Shown here piece by piece: positions 1 through 5,886 of a stretch of DNA of 11,986 nucleotides. The notes beneath the pieces were generated by a model. That model was not told where the DNA came from. It did not search any database and saw only the letters and a list, made by a program, of their open reading frames with translations. Both the position numbers and the translations under genes were made by a program. This DNA comes from Desulfobacterales bacterium (GTDB lineage Bacteria; Desulfobacterota; Desulfobacteria; Desulfobacterales; C00003106), in NCBI GenBank assembly GCA_030594505.1, contig JAUVFC010000028.1, forward strand, positions 1 through 11,986, written 5' to 3'. Position 1 is the stretch's first letter. Each line of letters starts with the position of its first letter.

Positions 1-829
1 CCGCAAAATCGACGGTGACATATTTCAATTTTACCCGGGGGTGAGCTACCGTCATATTATGGTCTGGCGGGACGGGCAGGTTGGCGCGGACACCACACCT
101 CCCCACGACATTACCGGCCGGCCCGTTCAGGAGTATCTGGACCGGATCAGACCCCACGAGAACTTATTGGAACTGATGCAACATGCCTCTCATATCCTGA
201 AAGGTCATCCGGTGAACCGTGAAAGAATAAAGAGGGGAGAAAAACCGGCAAACAATGTATGGTTTTGGGGCCAGGGGCATCCCTTAAAAATAACTCCCTT
301 TAAAGAAAGGACCGGATTGCGGGGGGCGATGATTTCAGCGGTAGATCTTTTAAAAGGGATCGGTGTATATGCCGGGCTTGATGTGATCGATGTGCCGGGA
401 GCAACCGGCTATCTCGATACCAATTATGAGGGGAAAGCAGAGAGCTGTCTGGAGGCTCTGAAAAACGTTGACCTGGTCTATCTCCACGTAGAGGCGCCGG
501 ACGAGGCAAGCCATGGCGGCCTTTTAGATGAGAAAATTCAGGCAATTGAGGCATTTGATGAGAAGGTGGTAGGCCGTGTCCTGAATGGATTGAAGCAATT
601 CGGGGCTTTCAGGGTCATAGTGATTACCGATCATTATACGCCGATAAGCGTTAAAACACATACCCGTGAACCGGTTCCATTTGCCATATTTGGCACGGAC
701 CGAAAGAATACTGATTCGGCCGCCTGTCGAAAGCCTCAAAGTCGAACGAGGGGATTCAATGAAAAGACAGCAGAAAAAGGTATCCACATCAAAGAAGGAT
801 TCCGGGTGATTGAACGATTGATTGGTTAA
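1..829 (+). CDS. apgM: Cofactor-independent phosphoglycerate mutase, archaeal (ApgM) type, 3' part
   Basis: The reading frame is open from the first base, so the gene begins outside the window. A GTG at 41 could be mistaken for a start but lies inside conserved sequence (FYPGVSYRH). About 275 residues are visible of a family usually near 400, so the N-terminal part with the catalytic serine is missing. The family interconverts 3- and 2-phosphoglycerate in the cytoplasm and belongs to the metal-dependent alkaline phosphatase superfamily. Seen here are the metal-ligand motifs of that fold: HVEAPDEASHGG (about 150 residues into the fragment), ITDHYTPIS, and HTREPVPFAIFG. The tail FNEKTAEKG..IKEG also fits the family. 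A short stretch before it (about 712-750, rich in R, K and S) looks like a lineage-specific insert. Some bacterial members have been named 'proposed homoserine kinase', so the exact substrate is less certain than the family. The next gene converges on it with a 46-base gap and no clear terminator. Confidence 0.9.
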   Translation, partial: RKIDGDIFQFYPGVSYRHIMVWRDGQVGADTTPPHDITGRPVQEYLDRIRPHENLLELMQHASHILKGHPVNRERIKRGEKPANNVWFWGQGHPLKITPFKERTGLRGAMISAVDLLKGIGVYAGLDVIDVPGATGYLDTNYEGKAESCLEALKNVDLVYLHVEAPDEASHGGLLDEKIQAIEAFDEKVVGRVLNGLKQFGAFRVIVITDHYTPISVKTHTREPVPFAIFGTDRKNTDSAACRKPQSRTRGFNEKTAEKGIHIKEGFRVIERLIG

Positions 830-875
830 GGATTGAGGAATTGAGTCGTTACGGACATAATTCTCGGACAGCCTC

Positions 876-1967
876 CTAGATTATTCTACTTCTGATTTTT
901 CTCCTCTGCTCTATCGGCAGAAACACATAGAACTTAGACCCTGCCCCCTGGGTTGATTCCACGTTGATGCGGCCTCCGTGGTCTTCTATAATCCTTCGTG
1001 TCATTGCAAGGTTCAATCCGATGCCCTCATTCTTTCTTGTAAAAAACGGGTCAAAGATGTACGGAAGATCGGTCTCCACTATACCGCATCCATTGTCCTT
1101 GATCGTAAATACGGCATATTGATCTTGAATGGCGGATCTGATAGTGATTTTTCCACCCTCGGGCAGCACGTCAATGGCATTGTCCATAATAACAGCCAAA
1201 GCCTGCACTATGAGGTCATTGTCCAAAAAGAGCTTGATGTCTTTTACATTATCGGTATTAACGTCCAGAATAAGCCCCTTTTTTTCTATTCTTTTTTCAG
1301 TTATCAACAGCGTATCCCGGAGTACATCGGCCAGCTTAATCGGGGCCATGCGTGGATTCGGGATTCTTGAAAAGGATTCAACATCTTTTACGATCCTTTC
1401 AAGACGCGTTATCCCCTCGCTGATATGGCTATAATATTCATTGGTTATATCTGATTTTTCGCACTTGTCGTAAAGTCGCCTGACAAACCCTCCTACGGTC
1501 ATGAGGGGATTGCGGATTTCGTGCGCCACACTGTCAGCCATCCTTACTATGTCGAATATCCTTTTTGATTCATTGTACTTCCTTACCATCAATTTTAACT
1601 CGTTGATATTTTGTATCGCGATTATAATGAGTTCTATACCATTTTCCGCATCGTGGTAAAGCCAGGTGCTTATGTAAGCAAAAAAATAGCTGTTGTCCTT
1701 TTTGCACATTTTCAATTCCCCTTCAAAGGAATTGAATCGCAGTGTGAGATTAAGTATATTCTGATAGAGATGGTTGCGGTCTTCCTCTAAAAATAGCCTT
1801 GATAGATTATTGCCTATAAGTTCTGACGGAGAATAGCCAAAGATATCCTTTGCTCCCGTGCTGAAAAAAACTATTGTGCCATCCTTTTCGATTACGATAA
1901 ATCCGTTTCCACTGATATTTATAACTTCTTGAACTGGTTGATAATATTTAGGACCTTTTTTTTCCAT
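876..1967 (-). CDS. Soluble PAS-domain sensor histidine kinase (NtrB/AtoS-like)
   Basis: A 363-residue two-component sensor kinase with no signal peptide or membrane segment, so it probably senses a cytoplasmic signal. An N-terminal PAS domain covers about residues 10-125 (NGFIVIEKDGTIVFFS, FGYSPSELIG). A HisKA domain follows with the phospho-accepting His149 in the H-box SVAHEIRNPL, then a HATPase_c domain with N-box MDNAIDVLPEGG (Asn263), G1 box DNGCG (291-295), F box YIFDPFFT (303-310) and G2 box GIGLNL (315-320). All catalytic boxes are intact. ATG at 1967 is preceded by a GAGGGAAGG-like ribosome site. No response regulator gene is adjacent, so it is an orphan kinase within this window. 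The H-box and PAS layout resemble kinases that partner sigma-54-dependent regulators. The divergent neighbour is a cytochrome with a sigma-54 promoter, so a regulatory link is possible but is inference only. Confidence 0.9.
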   Translation of the reverse strand: MEKKGPKYYQPVQEVINISGNGFIVIEKDGTIVFFSTGAKDIFGYSPSELIGNNLSRLFLEEDRNHLYQNILNLTLRFNSFEGELKMCKKDNSYFFAYISTWLYHDAENGIELIIIAIQNINELKLMVRKYNESKRIFDIVRMADSVAHEIRNPLMTVGGFVRRLYDKCEKSDITNEYYSHISEGITRLERIVKDVESFSRIPNPRMAPIKLADVLRDTLLITEKRIEKKGLILDVNTDNVKDIKLFLDNDLIVQALAVIMDNAIDVLPEGGKITIRSAIQDQYAVFTIKDNGCGIVETDLPYIFDPFFTRKNEGIGLNLAMTRRIIEDHGGRINVESTQGAGSKFYVFLPIEQRRKIRSRII

Positions 1968-2006
1968 TTAAAGCCTTCCCTCAGGTGGAAGAGATTCAGG
2001 TGATGT

Positions 2007-2175
2007 TTTAACCTAAATTGAGCGATTTTTGACTCGATCTGCACCAATCTCTTGCGCATCAAGGGCTTGCGAAAATCCTCGACATATCCACGGGTATGTC
2101 TGCGGTTTTCGCAAACCTTGCTACATCAAGATATTGGCACATCTCTTCCTCAAAAATCGCTCAACTTAGGTTAAA
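2007..2175. repeat. 169-bp near-palindromic (long hairpin) intergenic element, MITE-like
   Basis: The two halves are inverted repeats of each other along almost the whole length. The outer arms 2007-2032 and 2150-2175 (AACCTAAATTGAGCG... against ...CGCTCAACTTAGGTT) match at 25 of 26 positions. Inner blocks also pair: TTGCGAAAA (2067-2075) with TTTTCGCAA (2106-2114), and GACATATCC (2081-2089) with GGGTATGTC (2092-2100) around a 2-base centre. Pairing is looser from 2033 to 2066, with one bulge. There is no open reading frame of note and no obvious target-site duplication. It lies between divergent genes, in the upstream region of the kinase. It could be a miniature inverted-repeat element or a structured RNA. 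I do not recognise the family. Confidence 0.8.
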
Positions 2176-2263
2176 TAAATTATAGAAAATACATTATAAA
2201 AATACAATGAAAATTTAGGAATTAAGGAGGTTGTCTGTTAATTCTAAAATTACAAATTTTGTC

Positions 2264-2279
2264 AAAAAAGTACTTTTTT
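2264..2279. promoter_or_regulatory. A/T-rich 16-bp perfect palindrome, candidate activator site
   Basis: AAAAAAGTACTTTTTT is a perfect dyad centred on GTAC. It lies about 125-140 bp upstream of the sigma-54 promoter at 2405, a typical distance for an enhancer-binding protein site. The arms are simple A and T runs, so it could also be chance or a bent-DNA tract. Only the position argues for function. Confidence 0.3.
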
Positions 2280-2404
2280 TTGGTAATTATTGCGGATGCA
2301 CGATGAAAAGGAACAGACAAGACAAAAAAGTAGAAGCACTTTTTATGCATTGGTTTCAGCTTGTTACGGTCTCGAGAGAGTTGAAGATTGAGTTGGAAGT
2401 ATTT

Positions 2405-2420
2405 TGGCACAAGCCTTGCT
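2405..2420 (+). promoter_or_regulatory. Sigma-54 (RpoN) promoter upstream of the cytochrome gene
   Basis: TGGCAC, five bases, TTGCT: the -24 GG is at 2406-2407 and the -12 GC at 2418-2419, with exactly the canonical spacing and an exact match to the TGGCAC-N5-TTGC consensus. Transcription would start near 2431, giving a leader of about 140 nt before the cytochrome ATG at 2572. RpoN promoters need an AAA+ enhancer-binding activator, so expression would be switched by a signal. No activator gene is visible here. A single 15-base match can arise by chance, but it lies in a gene-free region, in the right orientation and at a sensible distance. Confidence 0.65.
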
Positions 2421-2489
2421 TGCATATAAAGATAAAGAAAGAAGTATTCGAAGAAGCAGTGAGATTTTTTTGAGTACGGCATGCAGCAA

Positions 2490-2518
2490 ATGTACACAAT
2501 ATGTGCATATTTTATACT
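2490..2518 (+). promoter_or_regulatory. Possible sigma-70-like promoter with overlapping dyads
   Basis: TGTACA (2491-2496), 16 bases, TATACT (2513-2518) is a modest -35/-10 pair. The spacer contains AATATG-TG-CATATT (2498-2511), a perfect 6-bp dyad, inside a looser 19-bp dyad (2490-2508, 7 of 9 positions paired) that could bind a repressor or activator. It would give a leader of about 47 nt. It is weaker than the sigma-54 site and may be chance in A/T-rich DNA. Confidence 0.3.
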
Positions 2519-2571
2519 TAGAGACGAGCTAACTACTTAAAATCTAATTTAAGAGGATAAGGGGGATAAAT

Positions 2572-3579
2572 ATGGAAACGAGAGCGAAGAACTTGTTGCT
2601 GATTTTTATAGGCGTGCTCTCCTTGCTCCTCGGAGGCATTGGGACAGGTTATGCCGACGTGAGCGGGCCATGTAGTAATTGCCATACCATGCATAACTCG
2701 CAAGGCGCGGCCGTCATGGCAACGGATACCACTTATGGGCAAGGGGCGTATGGCGCACTGACCAAGAATACGTGTTTAGGGTGCCATACCACAACTTTGC
2801 TTGACCCGTTAGACGGAAATGGATATCCATACGTGCAATTGGGCAGCGGCGCTAGCAACTGGCTGGCTGGCGGATATTTCACCGACGGCGGTCTGAACCA
2901 CGACGACAATAGTCATACGTTGACAAGCACGGATACGCCCGCAGGGTACGCTTTCGGCGGCACTTTTCCAGAGTACAGTGGAGGGATTGACGGTTTGTCC
3001 TGTGCCGGCTCGGCCGGGTGTCATGGTGTCCAGGACATAGCGGATCAGGCAAGCGCTATTTCAGGCGGCCACCATGGAAACAATGCTACATTAGGCTATC
3101 GGATGTTGTGTGTTGGCATTGACAAAGTTGACGGGATCGGGGCCTCTGATTATGAAGAGGCGCTGAATCTTTTGCCTGATGATCTTGACCCTCACAACCT
3201 CTACAATGCCGGCACTACTGCTGCCAATGCCACTATCAGTGAGCTTTGCGGGAAATGTCACGGAGATTTCCATGGCACTGCCAATACGAAGGATGGAAGT
3301 GACTGGATAAGGCATCCCACCGATGAACTCATTCCCGCTGACTGGGAGATACAAACTGATATTGTTAACTATAACGCTCAGGATTGGAAGTTCAATCCAG
3401 CTGGTACGGTGAACATGGCCGCACCTGCTACGGGTAATCTGTATGTTACCTGTATTTCATGCCATAGAGCACACGGTTCAGAATACAATGACTTGCTCCG
3501 TTTTGATTACGGTGCTCAAAGCGCAGGAGGCGCGGAGACCACAGGTTGCCTTGGTTGTCATAACAAACAGAGATTGTAA
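2572..3579 (+). CDS. Exported multiheme c-type cytochrome (five CxxCH plus one CX5CH site)
   Basis: A 335-residue protein with an N-terminal export signal: basic start (METRAK), hydrophobic core of about residues 8-24, likely cleavage after Ala28 (GYA-DV). Canonical haem-c sites are CSNCH (34-38), CLGCH (68-72), CGKCH (226-230), CISCH (294-298) and CLGCH (326-330). CAGSAGCH (144-151) is a probable sixth site with five residues between the cysteines. Several non-motif histidines (41, 110, 115, 167, 168, 208, 234, 248, 301) could be distal ligands. No membrane anchor or lipobox is seen, so it should be soluble in the periplasm or outside the cell, in electron transfer. The layout, with motifs such as GPCSNCHTMHNSQ, WIRHPTD and SCHRAHGS, resembles a cytochrome family I recall from Desulfobacterota, but I cannot name its partner or acceptor. 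Ribosome site AAGGGGG lies 6 bases before the ATG. It is a single-gene unit with its own promoter and terminator. Confidence 0.9.
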   Translation: METRAKNLLLIFIGVLSLLLGGIGTGYADVSGPCSNCHTMHNSQGAAVMATDTTYGQGAYGALTKNTCLGCHTTTLLDPLDGNGYPYVQLGSGASNWLAGGYFTDGGLNHDDNSHTLTSTDTPAGYAFGGTFPEYSGGIDGLSCAGSAGCHGVQDIADQASAISGGHHGNNATLGYRMLCVGIDKVDGIGASDYEEALNLLPDDLDPHNLYNAGTTAANATISELCGKCHGDFHGTANTKDGSDWIRHPTDELIPADWEIQTDIVNYNAQDWKFNPAGTVNMAAPATGNLYVTCISCHRAHGSEYNDLLRFDYGAQSAGGAETTGCLGCHNKQRL

Positions 3580-3614
3580 ACCGTTGGTTGTTATCTAATC
3601 AACCTGCCTAACAT

Positions 3615-3653
3615 AAAAAAAGGGCATTCCTTGAAAAAGGGATGCCCTTTTTT
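3615..3653. terminator. Strong rho-independent terminator, probably bidirectional
   Basis: GGGCATTCCTT (3622-3632) pairs with AAGGGATGCCC (3637-3647) over 11 positions with one G-T wobble, closed by a stable GAAA tetraloop (3633-3636). A-runs on the left (3615-3621) and T-runs on the right (3648-3653) extend the stem and give a U-tract on either strand. It sits 36 bases after the cytochrome stop codon and insulates uvrC downstream. Confidence 0.93.
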
Positions 3654-3740
3654 GTCTCTTCGGCCCGCAATATTCCCAACCCTGATTTTAGTTCTGCAGC
3701 GCAAGTTACGGGTTGAAATATCAGACAGTACCTTGTATCG

Positions 3741-3854
3741 TAACTACTCAGGCTTGTCAGGTTCAGGGTTGCAAGAACCGGATGAATTCCGCATTCGTAT
3801 AGCCTCTCTTTCATCAGTTTAACCTTGAACCGTGAACCCCGGAACTTTGAACCT
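3741..3854 (+). repeat. Composite intergenic repeat, copy 1 (upstream of uvrC)
   Basis: It starts with TAACTACTCAGG, continues with AGGTTCAGGGTT (3759-3770), has an unrelated middle, and ends with a 34-base block (3821-3854) beginning AACCTTGAACC. Both conserved ends recur in inverted orientation at 5781-5879: the 34-base block matches 31 of 34 positions. The GGTTCAGGGTT and AACCTTGAACC blocks are mutually complementary, so the copy can fold back. The right-hand block overlaps the first codons of an artificially long uvrC reading frame. The preceding bases 3654-3740 hold nothing I can recognise. Confidence 0.75.
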
Positions 3855-3888
3855 GAGCTACCAAAGAAAGATATCGTCTTTAAACAAA

Positions 3889-5718
3889 ATGATGAATCCG
3901 AATCTCGCACAACAATCGGCCGACCTATCCTCCCTGCCCGGGGTCTATCTGATGAAGGACAAATCGGGAAACGTCCTCTATGTGGGGAAAGCGCGTGACC
4001 TGAAAAAACGGGTCTCGTCGTATTTTACGGAGGCCGGCGGGAAGGACTTAAAGACAAAGGCGCTTGTCGGAAAGATCGACCATTTTGACACTATCCTTAC
4101 CGGGACTGAAAAAGAGGCCGTTCTTTTGGAGTCAAACCTGATCAAACAATACCGGCCTCGTTACAATATTATTCTCAGGGATGACAAAAACTACCCCTCT
4201 CTACGTTTAGACATTGACAGTCCCTTCCCCCGGCTTTCTATTGTAAGAAAATTTAAAAAAGACGGGGCCCTCTATTTCGGACCTTTTGCTTCGGCTCACG
4301 CTGTTCGTGAGACATTAAAGCTGATTTGCCGGATGTTTAAGATTCGACGGTGTAAATCAATCAATGTGAAACCCCGGACCCGTCCGTGCATTAACTACGA
4401 GATGGAGACATGCTCGGGTCCATGTGCCGGCTTGATCTCTCAGAAGGACTACCGGAAGGGAATAAATGACGTAATCCTGTTTTTAAAAGGGCGGAGCAAA
4501 ACAGTTATTGAAGATCTCAAGACCCGGATGATGAAAGCCGCGGAGGCCCGGAATTTTGAGGCGGCGGCGGCCTTGAGAGATAAAATGTTTGCATTGGAAA
4601 AGACTCTGGAAAAACAGACGATGGTTGCTTCCGACTTTAAAGATAGAGATATCCTGGGGATGGCTCGCGGCAACGAGACGGCAGTGGTAACCGTTCTCTT
4701 TATCAGAGGCGGGAGACTCCTCGGAAGCAGTGATTTTTTCTTTAAGAAGGTACAGGTGTGGGATGGCGAGGTTATAGAGTCTTTTTTGAACCAATACTAC
4801 GAGAAAGATAGATTTGTTCCTGATGAAATTTTTTTAGCCACAATCACGGAAGAGACCGACTTCCTGGAGAAATGGTTGAGCGGTGAGAAGGGGCGAAAGG
4901 TTTCTATTCTCACACCACAGCGGGGTGAAAAAAAGCGGTTGGTCCTGATGGCCGGCCGGAACGCGCAACATGCCATGGAGACACACGCGGCGGCTTCCTC
5001 GGAAGAGACCGGCTTTTTAGAACGATTGCGTCATTGTTTGAGACTTTCACGGGTTCCGGAACGAATCGAATGTTTTGATCTTTCGAACCTGGCCGGATCA
5101 GAACCGGTCGGCGCGATGGTGGTCTTTGACGGGCTGAATCCGAATAAATCCGCTTATCGCAAGTTCCGGGTCAGATCGGCCGAAGGCGCGGACGACTACG
5201 GTATGTTGTATGAGGTCATGAAGCGGCGATACGGCAAAGCAGATGATGACAAGCCCTTTCCTGATCTCCTTATGGTTGACGGAGGAAAGGGACAGCTTTC
5301 CGTTGCGGTGCATGTCCTTGAAGAGTTGGGGCTTTACGGACGATTTGATGTGATATCGATCGCGAAAAAAGATAAGGAACGACGCGAAACAGAGGATAAG
5401 ATTTTCAAACCGGGGCGAAAAAATCCGGTTACGTTCGGCAGGGAGCGTGATCTTTTACTTTTCCTTCAACGTGTACGTGATGAGGCGCACAGGTTTGTCA
5501 TATCGTATCACCGCAAGCGTCGGGCAATGGGGTATGAAAAGTCTGTGTTAGATACCGTTCCGGGCGTGGGGAAGAAACGGAAGGCTCTTTTATTAAGGCA
5601 TATGGGAAGTCTTGAGCGGATCAGGAAAGCCACACTCGAAGACTTGCTTAAAGTACCGGGGATTGACAGCAAGGTTGCCGAAGAGATAGTTCGAGTTTTG
5701 CAGAGAAGGGAACTATGA
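3889..5718 (+). CDS. uvrC: UvrABC system protein C, nucleotide excision repair endonuclease
   Basis: UvrC makes both incisions flanking a DNA lesion after UvrA and UvrB have located it. From ATG 3889 it has 609 residues, the normal family length. The GIY-YIG nuclease for the 3' cut is at about 17-100 (GVYLMKD, LYVGKARDLKKR). Cysteines 155, 167, 175 and 179 have the 12-8-4 spacing of the 4Fe-4S ligands known in E. coli UvrC. The UVR (UvrB-binding) helix pair is at about 204-243. The RNase H-like nuclease for the 5' cut keeps Asp397 (FDLSN), Asp436 (DDYGML), Asp464 (VDGGKGQ) and His534 (EAHRF). Tandem helix-hairpin-helix motifs fill about 556-605. The frame is open back to a GTG at 3832, but those 19 extra codons are a translated dispersed repeat. 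An alternative ATG follows directly at 3892. The ribosome site is weak (AAAGAAAGA). It stands alone between two inverted repeat copies. Confidence 0.97.
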   Translation: MMNPNLAQQSADLSSLPGVYLMKDKSGNVLYVGKARDLKKRVSSYFTEAGGKDLKTKALVGKIDHFDTILTGTEKEAVLLESNLIKQYRPRYNIILRDDKNYPSLRLDIDSPFPRLSIVRKFKKDGALYFGPFASAHAVRETLKLICRMFKIRRCKSINVKPRTRPCINYEMETCSGPCAGLISQKDYRKGINDVILFLKGRSKTVIEDLKTRMMKAAEARNFEAAAALRDKMFALEKTLEKQTMVASDFKDRDILGMARGNETAVVTVLFIRGGRLLGSSDFFFKKVQVWDGEVIESFLNQYYEKDRFVPDEIFLATITEETDFLEKWLSGEKGRKVSILTPQRGEKKRLVLMAGRNAQHAMETHAAASSEETGFLERLRHCLRLSRVPERIECFDLSNLAGSEPVGAMVVFDGLNPNKSAYRKFRVRSAEGADDYGMLYEVMKRRYGKADDDKPFPDLLMVDGGKGQLSVAVHVLEELGLYGRFDVISIAKKDKERRETEDKIFKPGRKNPVTFGRERDLLLFLQRVRDEAHRFVISYHRKRRAMGYEKSVLDTVPGVGKKRKALLLRHMGSLERIRKATLEDLLKVPGIDSKVAEEIVRVLQRREL

Positions 5719-5742
5719 TTGTGGCTTCGGTCGTTTTCTAAG

Positions 5743-5774
5743 GCAGGGCTAAAGCCCTGCGCTACATGTAGCGC
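5743..5774. repeat. Two adjoining perfect palindromes after uvrC
   Basis: GCAGGGC-TAAA-GCCCTGC (5743-5760) is a 7-bp G/C-rich hairpin. GCGCTACATGTAGCGC (5759-5774) is a 16-bp perfect palindrome sharing its first two bases with it. They lie 25 bases after the uvrC stop, between convergent genes. No T-run follows, so neither is a classical terminator, though the first could stall polymerase or protect the mRNA end. Read on the minus strand the unit gives the 'AQGFSPA' peptide common in spurious ORFs, which suggests a widespread intergenic repeat. Confidence 0.7.
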
Positions 5775-5780
5775 AAGCCT

Positions 5781-5879
5781 GTAACTATTGAGGTTCAGAG
5801 TTCCAGGGTTCAAGGTTCAAGGTTAGAAAGCGATCAACCCTGAACCCTGAACCCTGAACCTAACAACCTGAGTAGTTAT
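5781..5879 (-). repeat. Composite intergenic repeat, copy 2 (inverted, downstream of uvrC)
   Basis: This is the inverted partner of the copy at 3741-3854. Positions 5850-5878 match its TAACTACTCAGG...AGGTTCAGGGTT end, and 5791-5824 match its 34-base end. The copy is itself a foldback: the termini GTAACTATTGAGGTT and AACCTGAGTAGTTA are imperfect inverted repeats. GGTTCAA heptads (5808-5824) face AACCCTG heptads (three and a half units, 5836-5860). It separates the convergent uvrC and cheR and may act as a shared 3'-end structure. Confidence 0.75.
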
Positions 5880-5886
5880 GATCAGC

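Noticed and set aside
2231..2473. 80-codon open frame (TTG start directly after AAGGAGG, or ATG 2303) in the cytochrome upstream region
   Set aside because: The ribosome site has no spacing to the TTG. No start lies at a proper distance, the product is unrecognisable, and the frame runs through the sigma-54 promoter. The opposite-strand frame 2222-2497 is no better.
2176..2571. c-di-GMP (GEMM) riboswitch, often found before cytochrome genes in this kind of organism
   Set aside because: I looked for the conserved GEMM core and tetraloop-receptor pattern and did not see it. The leader is A/T-rich without matching stems.
5508..5813. Minus-strand frame of 101 codons containing AQGFSPA
   Set aside because: It is antisense to uvrC and starts in the composite repeat. 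The peptide is the translation of palindromic repeat DNA.
5836..5860. AACCCTG heptad array, telomere- or CRISPR-like at first sight
   Set aside because: There are only about 3.5 units without spacers, and they belong to the foldback repeat, facing complementary GGTTCAA units.
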